From the NCBI RefSeq assembly GCF_018130465.1, contig NZ_JAFCKJ010000002.1:186001-250000 (forward strand): 64,000 nt of DNA. The letters are read 5' to 3'. Position numbers and translations under genes: made by a program. Shown in pieces: positions 44,312 through 53,807 of this stretch; the stretch's first letter is position 1; each line of letters begins with the position of its first letter. The notes beneath the pieces were generated by a model. That model was not told the origin of the DNA. It was given only the letters and a program-made list of their open reading frames with translations, and ran no database searches. The DNA comes from Bradyrhizobium canariense (GTDB taxonomy: Bacteria; Pseudomonadota; Alphaproteobacteria; Rhizobiales; Xanthobacteraceae).

Positions 44312-46009
44312 ATGACAAGCGTCAGTTTCAACCGCAAACGAGCGAAACTCAAGCAGGTTCTCGGAATCCGGGCGCGGCTTGCGTTGCTCGCGGTGATTCT
44401 GGTGACGCCTTTGATGTTCGAGCGCACCCGTTCGCTGGAAGACACGCGCGCGCGGCAGATCGCGCAAGCCACGGCCGAATTCACCACCGTTGCAAGACAC
44501 AGCGCCGATGCGCAGCGCGAAGTGATCTCGTCGGTCGAGACCATCCTGAAATCGGAAGCTTTCATCCGCGCCTCCGCCGGCGGCATCAGCAAGAGCTGTG
44601 ACGTGCTGCGCGCGAGCCTGCCGTCGAATCTCCCCTGGATCCGCACGCTTCTGATCGCCGGCCAGGACGGACGCATCCAGTGCGCCACCAACAACATGTA
44701 TGTCGGCCTCGACCTCAGTGACCGGCCTTACTTCCAGCAGGCGCAGGAAACCGGCCGCTTCGTGCTGAGCGACTTCATCCTGTCGCGCCCGGTGCCGTCA
44801 CCGACCGTCATGGCGGTCTACCCGGTATCCGCCTTCAGCGGCGTAGCGGATGCCGTCGTGCTCGCCACCGTCAACCTCGACTGGATGTCGAAGGTCATGA
44901 ACAATCTGGGTGGCCGCGCCGGCATCACGGCCGTGCTGGTCGACAGCGCCGGCACCGTGCTGGCGGCACCGGCCGACCAGCATAGCGCGATCGGCCGTCC
45001 GCTCGACAACATGCCGCTGATGTCCGCGATCGCCGACAAGGCGCTGAGGTCTGACCAGGACGAAGGCGCACTCTCCTTCCTCGCTGCCGACGGCTCCCGC
45101 CGCGCGGTCAGCTATATCCGCATCGCCGGGACCAACGCCCGCCTGATCGCAAGCATCGACGAGGACAAGGTGTCGGCGGCCGTGAGCCGCGACATCCGCA
45201 CCGCCTATCTCCAGCTCGCTTTCGTCGTGGTATTCGTGCTGCTCGGCGCGCTGATCGCAGCCGAGAAACTGGTGATCAAGCCGATCAAGATGCTCGCCGA
45301 CATGGCCAAGCGTCTGGGCGAGGGCGACCTGTCGGCGCGCGCCGCGCGCAATCGCCTGCCGGCCGAGTTCGTGCCGCTGGCCCGCGCGTTCAACGCGATG
45401 GCCGCGCAGCTCAGCCAGCGCGAACGCGAGCTGATGGCGAGCAATGACCGGCTCACCGTGATGGCCTCGATCGACATGTTGTCGGGGCTCGCCAACCGCC
45501 GCGGCTTCCAGAGCCGCCTCGACTTCGAATGGATGCGCGCGCAGCAATATGGCAGCGACCTCGCGCTCTTGATGATCGACGTCGACCATTTCAAGTTGTT
45601 CAACGACACCTATGGCCATCTCGAAGGCGATTCCTGTCTGACCAGGCTCGGCGAGTCCTTGTCCGGCATCGCCGCCGACACGATGGGTTTTGCGGCCCGC
45701 TATGGCGGCGAGGAATTCTGCCTGTTGCTGCCGAACACCGACGTGGCGCGCGCCGTCGAAATCGGCGAGCTGGCGCGCGCGGCCGTGCTGAAGCTGTGCC
45801 TGCCGCACATCACCTCCGACCACATGATCGTCACCGTCTCGATCGGTGTTGCCGCGACAAGGCCCAACGAGAGCTTGCGTCCGGGCGATTTGATCGAAGC
45901 CGCCGACGCCGCGCTCTACGCCGCCAAGCACCGCGGTCGCAACACGGTCGTCGAGCACGGCATCACGGTGATCGACAACGGCGCGGCGGAAATGATGATG
46001 GCGGGTTGA
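44312..46009 (+). CDS. Membrane diguanylate cyclase (Cache-HAMP-GGDEF)
   Basis: This 565-residue protein has TM1 near residues 23-37 (ARLALLAVILVTPLMF), a periplasmic Cache-like sensor (residues 40-285, with GLDLSDRPYFQQAQETGRFVLSDF), TM2 (LQLAFVVVFVLLGALIAAEKLVI), a HAMP domain (IKMLADMAKRLGEGDLSARAAR) and a GGDEF domain (SIDMLSGLANRRGF, VDHFKLFNDTYGHLEGD, YGGEEF). No RxxD inhibitory site precedes GGEEF. It should make c-di-GMP in response to a periplasmic signal. ATG 44312 is preferred over the TTG at 44288. Confidence 0.93.
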   Translation: MTSVSFNRKRAKLKQVLGIRARLALLAVILVTPLMFERTRSLEDTRARQIAQATAEFTTVARHSADAQREVISSVETILKSEAFIRASAGGISKSCDVLRASLPSNLPWIRTLLIAGQDGRIQCATNNMYVGLDLSDRPYFQQAQETGRFVLSDFILSRPVPSPTVMAVYPVSAFSGVADAVVLATVNLDWMSKVMNNLGGRAGITAVLVDSAGTVLAAPADQHSAIGRPLDNMPLMSAIADKALRSDQDEGALSFLAADGSRRAVSYIRIAGTNARLIASIDEDKVSAAVSRDIRTAYLQLAFVVVFVLLGALIAAEKLVIKPIKMLADMAKRLGEGDLSARAARNRLPAEFVPLARAFNAMAAQLSQRERELMASNDRLTVMASIDMLSGLANRRGFQSRLDFEWMRAQQYGSDLALLMIDVDHFKLFNDTYGHLEGDSCLTRLGESLSGIAADTMGFAARYGGEEFCLLLPNTDVARAVEIGELARAAVLKLCLPHITSDHMIVTVSIGVAATRPNESLRPGDLIEAADAALYAAKHRGRNTVVEHGITVIDNGAAEMMMAG

Positions 46010-46026
46010 ACGGCACGATCGCAAGG

Positions 46027-46683
46027 CTACCGCGAAGATATCGTTTCGAGACTGCGCTCCAGCTTTTGCGAGAGGTCGGAGATTGACGGCGCATTTTGTC
46101 CGCCCTTGACCGGTGGATGAATCTTCGTTGGAGGACCCTTCGTCAGGCTGACACGCTTGAGGAAATTGTTCGTATTGTCGCTGCTCATCATCTGCTTGAG
46201 AGGGATAAAGCCGATTCCTTCGGGAAAAATGAGCCTGATCGAGTCGGTGTCGCTGTTAAGCTCGGAGAACCTCATCGTAATCAGATAAGTCTGCTCGTCC
46301 GTTTGCTTGAAGTCATATGCATAAGGTTGAATTCGGATCTGCTCGGCAGAGTTGGTGGTGTAAGGTCTGCTTACGCTGTCATCCGATTCAACGAATTGAA
46401 CCAAGGCTTCGACCGTCCAATAAGGACGCTGAAGACCTCGTACATACTCAATCGTCGGCTCGAGAAACTTGAAGAAGCCGAGCGCCAGAATGGCGAAGTA
46501 GAAGCCGGCCGCTCCGCCCGCTTTTACTGCGACTCCCAGTATCCTCCATTGCGTATCAACCGGCGAGTTGGGAAACAGCCGGTAAATCATGACCGCTGGA
46601 AGCAGCGGTACGACCGCCCAGAAGATGTAGGTGACGCACAATGCGAAGAGCAGGACGACGTCCCGGCTGAGCAATTCGTTCAT
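46027..46683 (-). CDS. Unknown two-helix membrane protein
   Basis: This 218-residue protein has two N-terminal hydrophobic segments (VVLLFALCVTYIFWAVVPLLPAVMIY; AGGAAGFYFAILALGFFKFLE), then a soluble part of about 140 residues with WTVEALVQFVESDD and LITMRFSELNSDTDSIRLIFPEG. I do not recognise the family. ATG 46683 follows GGAGG by 8 bases. It follows the TPR gene by 41 bases on the same strand. Its base composition is visibly lower in GC than its neighbours, which suggests recent acquisition. Confidence 0.75.
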   Translation of the reverse strand: MNELLSRDVVLLFALCVTYIFWAVVPLLPAVMIYRLFPNSPVDTQWRILGVAVKAGGAAGFYFAILALGFFKFLEPTIEYVRGLQRPYWTVEALVQFVESDDSVSRPYTTNSAEQIRIQPYAYDFKQTDEQTYLITMRFSELNSDTDSIRLIFPEGIGFIPLKQMMSSDNTNNFLKRVSLTKGPPTKIHPPVKGGQNAPSISDLSQKLERSLETISSR

Positions 46684-46724
46684 TCGCCAATCCTCCAGTA
46701 TATGGAGCGACTTGTTTCGCAATC

Positions 46725-48062
46725 TTACTGAATACCCAGTTTCTTGAACTCGTCGGCCACGGTGCTGCTGATCGCCTTGGCGGCATCAATATCTTCATGG
46801 CCGCCAGCACGATCGCCAAGCTTCAGCTTGCTGATACCCCGGCCATAGAGGGAGTTCTCATCCTTCGGGCTCATATTGAGCGCCCGGTCGTAGTCCTCTA
46901 TGGCCTGGGCCAGATTTCCCGACTTGAGGTTTACAAGCCCGCGGCTATTCGACGTGACGGCGCTGTTCGGCCGCAACGAAAGCGACCGGTCGCAGGCATA
47001 GAGTGCCGATTTCAGCTGATCTATGACGCCAAGAGCCCAGCACAGATTATTCCATGTCTCGGGATCGTTCGGGTTCAATTGTGAGGCTATGGTGTAGTCG
47101 TCCGCAGCTTGCTTATATTCCTCTCTCTGGTCGCGAACGTACGCGCGCCCGAAAAATGCGCCCGCGGATTTCGGGTCGAGCGCGATCGCCTGATTATAAT
47201 CATTGAGCGCCAAGTCGGTTTGATTCTTCAAACGATGGGCCCGACCCCGTCCAATGTAGGGATTTACATAGGTTGGAACGAGCTCGATCGCACGGTCGCA
47301 ATCCCTCAGGGCATTGTCCGCGTCTTTCAAGCTGTTGTAGGCCGAACACCGATTATTCAGGGCATAGACGAACGTCGGATCGAGGTCGATCGCCGCGCTG
47401 AAGTCCTGGATCCCACGATCTAGGTCATGCATTCTCAGGTAGATCAAGCCCCGATTGTTAAGCGCCTGAGCGCTCTTACTGTCGAGTTTGAGGACTTGCC
47501 CATAGGCTTCAATTGCATGCCCGTAGTCTTCTATGGACGAATAAGAAAGAGCGACACCGAAGAGCGCAGCTACTGAATTCTTGTCGAGCGCGATGGCGCG
47601 CTCGTAGTCTATGATTGCTTGACTATGCAGATTTTTCAGGCGGTAGGCGTTGCCCCTGCTCACGTAAGCACTTGTGTAGTTTGCGTTCAGGTTGATGGCG
47701 TTGTCGCAATCTTCAATCGCGCGATTGAATTCGCGCTTTCTGACGTAGACGGCACACCGATTGCTGAAAGCATTCACATATTGCGGGTCAACCTTGATTG
47801 CCTCGCCGTAGTCCTTGATTGCCTTGTCGAAATCATTTGCTCGGCTGGCGAGAAAGCCACGGTTCAGGTAAAGGACAGCCAGATCGTGGCCCTGAATGCT
47901 CCCCGACTTGATCGCGGCAGTGCACGCATCGGGCGAGGCGAGCGGGTCGATCTTTTTGCAGGTCTCGACGTCGTCGGCGGCGGCCGCGCAGACTCGACTC
48001 GCCAGCAGAGCGGCTAGCCACGCCCATCGCCTGAGATTTTGACGCACCGCGCAAATCGGCAC
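46725..48062 (-). CDS. Exported TPR protein with eleven 34-residue repeats
   Basis: This protein of about 445 residues has a signal-like segment (RRWAWLAALLASRVCAAAADD), a short Cys-containing N-terminal region (VETCKKIDPLASPDAC) and eleven TPR units of 34 residues, e.g. AQALNNRGLIYLRMHDLDRG and AVTSNSRGLVNLKSGNLAQA. TPRs bind partner proteins, probably in the periplasm. The start is GTG 48062, 7 bases after GGGAG; ATG 48095 is an alternative. GC is lower than neighbours. It is likely co-transcribed with the two-helix protein downstream. Confidence 0.85.
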   Translation of the reverse strand: MPICAVRQNLRRWAWLAALLASRVCAAAADDVETCKKIDPLASPDACTAAIKSGSIQGHDLAVLYLNRGFLASRANDFDKAIKDYGEAIKVDPQYVNAFSNRCAVYVRKREFNRAIEDCDNAINLNANYTSAYVSRGNAYRLKNLHSQAIIDYERAIALDKNSVAALFGVALSYSSIEDYGHAIEAYGQVLKLDSKSAQALNNRGLIYLRMHDLDRGIQDFSAAIDLDPTFVYALNNRCSAYNSLKDADNALRDCDRAIELVPTYVNPYIGRGRAHRLKNQTDLALNDYNQAIALDPKSAGAFFGRAYVRDQREEYKQAADDYTIASQLNPNDPETWNNLCWALGVIDQLKSALYACDRSLSLRPNSAVTSNSRGLVNLKSGNLAQAIEDYDRALNMSPKDENSLYGRGISKLKLGDRAGGHEDIDAAKAISSTVADEFKKLGIQ

Positions 48063-48117
48063 TTCCGGGCTCCCTTGTCGATGCCCGTTCCACACGAATA
48101 CTCCGGCAGGACTGCGG

Positions 48118-48240
48118 CTAGGGATCGCCCGGGCGAGCCTCTGCGGAAACTGTCGCGGTCACGCAAATTATTGTGGCCGCTCCAGCTATCGTCGTCGCTG
48201 CCGAGGCGAAAACCAGTAACACTCTCAAAAATCGCTTCAT
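48118..48240 (-). CDS. Possible 40-residue exported peptide
   Basis: ATG 48240 opens MKRFLRVLLVFASAATTIAG followed by a second hydrophobic run and SAEARPGDP before the stop. It resembles a signal peptide with almost no mature part. It may be a small secreted peptide, or the detached leader of the TPR gene 56 bases downstream. No homologue comes to mind, and the region upstream to leuS is otherwise empty. Confidence 0.3.
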   Translation of the reverse strand: MKRFLRVLLVFASAATTIAGAATIICVTATVSAEARPGDP

Positions 48241-48383
48241 GACGTACACACAAGTGAAATACCACTGAAGATTGTGTTCCTGGCGCCGCTGGTTGTCAAT
48301 ACTCATCCGTTGACCCAGCGGTCGCTTTTATGGCCTAGTCCGCCGTCTTTAGACGGCCGTATCCACGAAAACCCAACGATTCC

Positions 48384-51008
48384 ATGACCTCCGAACGCTA
48401 TAACGCCCGCGACGCCGAACCGCGCTGGCAAGCCGCCTGGGACCAACAGGCGATCTTCGTCTCCAAGAACGACGATTCGCGGCCGAAATACTATGTGCTG
48501 GAGATGTTCCCCTACCCGTCGGGGCGCATCCATATCGGCCATGTCCGCAATTACACGCTTGGCGACGTGCTGGCCCGCTTCATGCGCGCCAAGGGCTTCA
48601 ACGTGCTGCACCCGATGGGCTGGGACGCTTTCGGCCTGCCGGCCGAGAACGCCGCGATCGAGCGCAAGGTGGCGCCGAAGGCCTGGACCTACGACAACAT
48701 CGCCGCGATGAAGAAGCAGCTCCGTTCGATCGGGCTGTCGCTGGACTGGAGCCGCGAGATCGCGACCTGCGATCCCTCCTATTACAAGCACCAGCAGAAG
48801 ATGTTTCTGGACTTCCTGCGCGAAGGCCTCGCCGAGCGCGAGAAGCGCAAGGTGAACTGGGACCCCGTCGACATGACCGTGCTCGCCAACGAGCAGGTGA
48901 TCGACGGGAAAGGCTGGCGTTCGGGCGCCCTTGTCGAACAACGGGAAATGAACCAGTGGGTCTTCAAGATCACGAAGTACTCGCAGGAGCTTTTGTCCGC
49001 GCTGGATACGCTGGATCGCTGGCCCGACAAGGTGCGGCTGATGCAGCGCAACTGGATCGGCCGGTCCGAGGGCCTGTTGATCCGCTTCGCGCTCGATGCG
49101 GCGACGACGCCGGCCGGCGAGAGCGAGCTGAAGATTTTTACGACGCGTCCCGACACGTTGTTCGGCGCGAAGTTCATGGCGATCTCGGCCGATCATCCGC
49201 TGGCGCAGGCGGCCGCCGCGAAAAATCCCAAGCTCGCCGCGTTCATCGGCGAGATCAAGCGGATGGGCACCGCGCAGGAGATCATCGACACCGCCGAGAA
49301 GCAGGGCTTTGACACCGGCATCCGCGCGGTCCATCCGTTCGATCCGAGCTGGAAGCTGCCGGTCTATGTCGCCAACTTCGTGCTGATGGAATACGGCACC
49401 GGCGCCATCTTTGGCTGTCCCGCACACGACCAGCGCGACCTCGACTTCGTCAACAAGTACAATCTCGGCAACACGCCGGTGGTGTGCCCCGAGGGCCAGG
49501 ATCCGAAGACCTTTGTCATCACCGATACCGCCTATGACGGTGACGGCCGCATGATCAATTCGCGCTTCCTCGACGGCATGACCATCGATCAGGCCAAGGA
49601 CGACGTGGCGAAGCGTCTCGAGACCGAGCTGCGCGGCAACGCGCCGGTCGGCGAGCGCCAGGTCAATTTCCGCCTGCGCGACTGGGGCATTTCGCGCCAG
49701 CGCTATTGGGGCTGCCCGATCCCCGTCATCCATTGCGCCAAATGCGATGTGGTGCCGGTGCCTGATGCCGACCTGCCGGTGACGCTGCCGGACGATGCGA
49801 CCTTCGACAAGCCGGGCAACGCGCTCGATCATCACCCTACCTGGAAGCACGTGACCTGTCCGCAATGCGGCGGCAAGGCTCAGCGCGAAACCGATACCAT
49901 GGACACCTTCGTGGATTCGTCCTGGTATTTTGCGCGCTTCACCGATCCCTGGAACGAGAACGCGCCGACGACGCCTGCGGTCGCCAACCGGATGCTGCCG
50001 GTCGACCAGTATATCGGCGGCGTCGAGCACGCGATCCTGCATCTGCTCTACAGCCGCTTCTTCACGCGTGCGATGAAGGCGACCGGGCACATCGCGCTGG
50101 ACGAGCCGTTCGCCGGCATGTTCACGCAGGGCATGGTGGTGCACGAGACCTACCAGAAGGCCGACGGCACCTACGTCCAGCCGGTCGAGGTGAAGGTCGA
50201 GACCGGCGCCAACGGCCGCCGCGCGACGCTGCTGACGTCAGGCGAAGACATCCAGATCGGCCCGATCGAGAAGATGTCGAAGTCGAAGAAGAACACGGTC
50301 GACCCCGACGACATCATCGAGACCTACGGCGCCGACGTCGCGCGCTGGTTCATGCTGTCGGATTCCCCGCCCGAACGCGACGTGATCTGGAGCGACGAGC
50401 GCGTCCAGGGCGCCTCGCGCTTCGTGCAGCGGTTGTGGCGGCTGGTGAACGATTCCGTGGAACCCGGCAAGGCCGCGCCGGCAGCCCGGCCGGCCAGCTT
50501 CGGTCCGGACGCCACCGCCTTGCGCAAGGCCGCCCATGGCGCGCTGGACAAGGTCACCACCGGAATCGAGCGGCTGCACTTCAACGTCTGCCTCGCCCAT
50601 ATCCGCGAATTCACCAATGCGTTTGCGGAGATCTTGCAGCGTCCCGGCCAGCCGGCCCCGGATCTCGCCTGGGCAATCCGGGAGGCCAGCCAGATCCTGG
50701 TCCAGCTGTTCTCCCCGATGATGCCGCACCTGGCCGAGGAGTGCTGGCAGGTTCTGGGCCACAGCGGGCTGGTTTCCGAGGCCAATTGGCCCCAAATCGA
50801 ACGCGATTTGCTGGTTGAAGACAGTGTGACCCTCGTGGTTCAGGTCAACGGCAAGAAGCGGGGCGAGGTCACAGTTGCAACAGCGGCCGAGAATCCGGAA
50901 ATCGAGGCTGCCGTTTTGGCCCTCGATGCGGTAAAACTGGCCCTGGACGGCAAGCCCGTCCGCAAGGTGATTATCGTCCCCAAGAGGATCGTGAATGTTG
51001 TCGGCTAG
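48384..51008 (+). CDS. leuS: Leucyl-tRNA synthetase
   Basis: This 874-residue class I synthetase charges tRNA-Leu. It has the HIGH motif in [31 protein letters not shown], an inserted CP1 editing domain ([33 protein letters not shown] with the editing Asp), and KMSKS in [20 protein letters not shown]. The C-terminal anticodon domain ends [16 protein letters not shown]. The lptE start overlaps the last 14 bases, which couples outer-membrane assembly to this operon (leuS-lptE-holA). Confidence 0.98.
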   Translation: MTSERYNARDAEPRWQAAWDQQAIFVSKNDDSRPKYYVLEMFPYPSGRIHIGHVRNYTLGDVLARFMRAKGFNVLHPMGWDAFGLPAENAAIERKVAPKAWTYDNIAAMKKQLRSIGLSLDWSREIATCDPSYYKHQQKMFLDFLREGLAEREKRKVNWDPVDMTVLANEQVIDGKGWRSGALVEQREMNQWVFKITKYSQELLSALDTLDRWPDKVRLMQRNWIGRSEGLLIRFALDAATTPAGESELKIFTTRPDTLFGAKFMAISADHPLAQAAAAKNPKLAAFIGEIKRMGTAQEIIDTAEKQGFDTGIRAVHPFDPSWKLPVYVANFVLMEYGTGAIFGCPAHDQRDLDFVNKYNLGNTPVVCPEGQDPKTFVITDTAYDGDGRMINSRFLDGMTIDQAKDDVAKRLETELRGNAPVGERQVNFRLRDWGISRQRYWGCPIPVIHCAKCDVVPVPDADLPVTLPDDATFDKPGNALDHHPTWKHVTCPQCGGKAQRETDTMDTFVDSSWYFARFTDPWNENAPTTPAVANRMLPVDQYIGGVEHAILHLLYSRFFTRAMKATGHIALDEPFAGMFTQGMVVHETYQKADGTYVQPVEVKVETGANGRRATLLTSGEDIQIGPIEKMSKSKKNTVDPDDIIETYGADVARWFMLSDSPPERDVIWSDERVQGASRFVQRLWRLVNDSVEPGKAAPAARPASFGPDATALRKAAHGALDKVTTGIERLHFNVCLAHIREFTNAFAEILQRPGQPAPDLAWAIREASQILVQLFSPMMPHLAEECWQVLGHSGLVSEANWPQIERDLLVEDSVTLVVQVNGKKRGEVTVATAAENPEIEAAVLALDAVKLALDGKPVRKVIIVPKRIVNVVG

Positions 51009-51546
51009 GATCCGCATCGCAGCCCGCTTACTGGCGGTCGCCGCACTGGCGGCGCTGACGGCCGGCTGCTTCCACCCGATGTATGCCGAGCACACCGACG
51101 GCACCCCCGGGCTGCGCGAGAAGCTGATGGGGGTCGATCTGCCCCCGATCGCCAAGGCCAATGCCTCGCGCGAGGCCCGCGTCGGCGTCGAGGTCCGCAA
51201 CGCGCTGGCCTTCAAGCTCTATGGCACCGCCACCGGCATGCCGCCGACCCACCGCCTGGAGATCCGCTTCTCGAGCAGCAAGACGTCCCTGATCGTCGAT
51301 CCCAATACCGGCCTGCCGAGCAGCGAAAACTACGGCCTCGACGCCCAGTACAATTTGATCGAGGTCGTCAGCGGCAAGTCGGTGATGACCGGCACGACGT
51401 TCTCCCGCGTGTCCTACGATATGCCCGGCTCCTATCAGCGCTTCAGCCGCAACCGCGCGGTACGTGATGCCGAGGATCGTGCCGCCAACGAGATCGCCGA
51501 GAACATCACGACTCGCCTCGCCTCGTTCTTCACCGCGGGCACCTAA
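50995..51546 (+). CDS. lptE: LPS assembly lipoprotein LptE
   Basis: This 183-residue outer-membrane lipoprotein plugs the LptD barrel and helps insert LPS. The lipobox is LTAGC at residues 21-25 (signal [16 protein letters not shown]). The mature protein shows [42 protein letters not shown] and [17 protein letters not shown]. It overlaps the end of leuS by 14 bases, as in many proteobacteria, and a short repeat plus holA follow. Confidence 0.9.
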   Translation: MLSARIRIAARLLAVAALAALTAGCFHPMYAEHTDGTPGLREKLMGVDLPPIAKANASREARVGVEVRNALAFKLYGTATGMPPTHRLEIRFSSSKTSLIVDPNTGLPSSENYGLDAQYNLIEVVSGKSVMTGTTFSRVSYDMPGSYQRFSRNRAVRDAEDRAANEIAENITTRLASFFTAGT

Positions 51547-51553
51547 TTCATCC

Positions 51554-51580
51554 CGTCATCCCGGTTCGCCCGGAATGACG
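51554..51580. repeat. Short hairpin repeat between lptE and holA
   Basis: CGTCATCCCGG and CCGGAATGACG form arms around a TTCGC loop. It is half of the composite palindromic element type. It does not separate transcripts obviously, since holA starts 13 bases later. Confidence 0.65.
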
Positions 51581-51593
51581 AACCCCAGGCAAC

Positions 51594-52622
51594 ATGGTCG
51601 CGCTGCGCGGAAAAGAGATCGACGCCTTTCTCGCCCGCCCCGATGCGGGCCGTCCGATCATCCTGCTCTATGGTCCTGACGCCGGCCTGGTCCGCGAACG
51701 CGCGGATGCGCTGATCGCCTCGGCTGTCGACGATCCCAACGATCCCTTCTCGCTGGTCAAGGTCGATGGCGACGAGCTCTCCGCCGAGCCGTCGCGCCTT
51801 GTCGACGAGGCCATGACGGTGCCGCTGTTCGGCGGCCGCCGCGCCATCCGCGTGCGCGCCGGCTCCCGCAGCTTTGCCAGCGCTATCGACACGCTGGCGG
51901 AGATGGGCGTCAGGGATTGCCGCATCGTGATCGAGGCCGGCGAGCTGCGCCCGGAATCGCCACTGCGCAAGGCCTGCGAACGCGCCAAGACGGCCGTCGC
52001 GATCGCTTGCTATCCCGATACCGAGCGCGACCTGGCCAAGCTGATGGAAGACGAGCTCCGCATCGCCAATTTGCGCATCACGCAGGATGCCCGCGCGGCG
52101 CTGATGTCGTTCCTCGGCGGCGACCGTCAGGCCTCCCGCAACGAGCTGCGCAAGCTCACACTCTATGCCCATGGCAAGGGCGAGATCACGCTGGATGACG
52201 TGATGGCTGTCGTCGCCGATGCGTCGGAGCTAAAACTCGATCCGATCGTCGATGGCGCCTTCGCCGGCCGGCCCGAGATCGTCGAGAACGAGTTTGCCAA
52301 AGCCATGATCGCCGGCACCTACCCCGGCGTGATCATCTCTGCGGCACAGCGTCAGGCGGCGTGGCTGCATAAATCGGCGCTCGCAATCGCCGACGGCACA
52401 CCCGCTTCCGCGGTGCTCGACAGCGGTTATCCGCGCCTGCATTTTTCGCGAAAGCCCGCGGTCGAAACCGCGCTACGCAATTTCAGCGTGGCGCGGCTCG
52501 CCGCGATCATCGAGCAGCTCGCGACCGCCGCGCTCGACACCCGCAAGCAATCGACGCTCGCCGCCGCCATCGCCCAGCGCACGCTGATGGCGATCGCGGC
52601 GAACGCGAAGCGGCGGGGCTGA
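51594..52622 (+). CDS. holA: DNA polymerase III delta subunit
   Basis: This 342-residue clamp-loader subunit opens the beta clamp. The AAA+-like N-terminal domain has IILLYGPDAGLVRERADALI, with VPLFGGRRAIRVRAG following. The helical C-terminal part includes LMSFLGGDRQASRNELRKLTLYA, LDPIVDGAFAGRPEIVENEFAK and GVIISAAQRQAAWLHKSALA. It follows lptE in the leuS-lptE-holA operon and is convergent with parB. Confidence 0.95.
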   Translation: MVALRGKEIDAFLARPDAGRPIILLYGPDAGLVRERADALIASAVDDPNDPFSLVKVDGDELSAEPSRLVDEAMTVPLFGGRRAIRVRAGSRSFASAIDTLAEMGVRDCRIVIEAGELRPESPLRKACERAKTAVAIACYPDTERDLAKLMEDELRIANLRITQDARAALMSFLGGDRQASRNELRKLTLYAHGKGEITLDDVMAVVADASELKLDPIVDGAFAGRPEIVENEFAKAMIAGTYPGVIISAAQRQAAWLHKSALAIADGTPASAVLDSGYPRLHFSRKPAVETALRNFSVARLAAIIEQLATAALDTRKQSTLAAAIAQRTLMAIAANAKRRG

Positions 52623-52631
52623 GCTTCCCAA

Positions 52632-52760
52632 TGTCGTCCTGGCGAAAGCCAGGACCCATTACCCCAGGGAGAGGTTTGGGGAAGATTCGTAGTCCGGTAT
52701 TGCGACCAGCTCCAATCGGGACATCACGCGGTATGGGTCCTGGCCTTCGCCAGGACGACA
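52632..52760. repeat. Composite two-hairpin repeat, GTCGTCCTGGCGAAAGCCAGGAC family
   Basis: The left hairpin is CCTGGCGAAAGCCAGG and the right is CCTGGCCTTCGCCAGG, about 80 bases apart and both flanked by CCCAT/ATGGG and GTCGTC/GACGAC. It sits between the convergent holA and parB genes. Confidence 0.88.
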
Positions 52761-52773
52761 CCGAGGGTAGAAG

Positions 52774-53658
52774 CTAAATCCCACCCTTCGCCAGCCGCCG
52801 CATCACCTCGTCGAGCTGATCGAGGTTGCGGTAGTTGATCTGGACCGAACCGCCGGGGTCGCGGTGGCTCACCGTGACCTTGAGCCCGAGCGCGTCGCTG
52901 ACGCGCTTCTCCAGGTCGACCGTGTCAGGGTCCTTTTCCTTCGCCCCCGTGCGCGCCTTCTGCGGCTTGCGCTCCGGCACGCCCTCTTCATGCGCCAGCG
53001 CCTCGGTCTGGCGGACGTTGAGGCCTTCTTCGACGATGCGCTTGGCGGCCGCGAGCGGATCAGGCACGCCGATCAGCGCGCGGGCATGACCTGCGGTCAG
53101 CTCGCCGCTCGTGATCAAGCTTTGCACCTCGGCGGGAAGCTTCGTCAGCCGCATCATGTTGGCGATGTGGCTGCGGCTCTTGCCGACGACTTTGGCGATG
53201 TCGTCCTGGCTGCGTTTGAACTCGTTGGCGAGCGCGTGATACCCAAGCGCCTCTTCCATCGGATTGAGATCTTCGCGCTGCACGTTCTCGACGATCGCGA
53301 ACTCCAGCGCATCGCTGTCGCTGATGTCGACGGGTACGATCGGCACTTCGTGCAGGCCGGCCATTTGCGAGGCGCGCCAGCGCCGCTCGCCGGCGATGAT
53401 CTCGAAGCGGTCCTGCGCACCCTTCACCGGGCGCACCACGATCGGCTGGATCACGCCGTGCTGCCTGATCGAATCGCTGAGCTCCCTGAGCTCGCTTTCC
53501 GAAAAGCTGCGGCGCGGGTTGCGCGGATTGGGCTTGATGAACTCGATCGGCACCTTGCGTTGCGCGCGCGGGCGATCGACATGCTGAGCCTCGCCGCCGA
53601 CGTCACCGATCAGACTCGCAAGACCCCGGCCCAGTCGCGAACGCGCTTCATCGGCCAT
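52774..53658 (-). CDS. parB: Chromosome partitioning protein ParB
   Basis: This 294-residue CTP-dependent DNA clamp loads at parS. The N-terminus RSRLGRGLASLIGDV binds ParA. FIKPNPRNPRRSFSE, IVRPVKGAQDRFEIIAGERRWRASQMAG (GERRxRA CTP motif), and the helix-turn-helix QDDIAKVVGKSRSHIANMMRL follow, with the C-terminal dimer domain at VQINYRNLDQLDEVMRRL. The start is ATG 53658 (MADEARSRLGRG), not the longer frame. It pairs with parA, separated by a repeat, and matching parS sites lie 2-4 kb upstream. Confidence 0.97.
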   Translation of the reverse strand: MADEARSRLGRGLASLIGDVGGEAQHVDRPRAQRKVPIEFIKPNPRNPRRSFSESELRELSDSIRQHGVIQPIVVRPVKGAQDRFEIIAGERRWRASQMAGLHEVPIVPVDISDSDALEFAIVENVQREDLNPMEEALGYHALANEFKRSQDDIAKVVGKSRSHIANMMRLTKLPAEVQSLITSGELTAGHARALIGVPDPLAAAKRIVEEGLNVRQTEALAHEEGVPERKPQKARTGAKEKDPDTVDLEKRVSDALGLKVTVSHRDPGGSVQINYRNLDQLDEVMRRLAKGGI

Positions 53659-53713
53659 CGCCAGCTCCCTTGGATTCACGGTGCAGCACTCCAGAACTGA
53701 ATTCTCGAAACTT

Positions 53714-53794
53714 GTAGGATGGGTCAAGCGAAGCGAAACCCATCGCTGTCGGCGCGTACGATGATGGGCTTCGCTGCGCTCTGCCCATCCTACG
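53714..53794. repeat. Inverted repeat GTAGGATGGGTCAAGCGAAGCG family between parA and parB
   Basis: The left arm GTAGGATGGG and right arm CCCATCCTAC enclose GCGAAGCG/CGCTGCGC inner pairs and a CGGCGCGTACGATG centre. It lies inside the parA-parB transcript. Confidence 0.82.
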
Positions 53795-53807
53795 AATCAA
53801 CGCAGCT

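Noticed and set aside
48303-50144. Minus-strand ORF of 613 codons opposite leuS
   Set aside because: It is antisense shadow of leuS; the leuS frame has all synthetase motifs.
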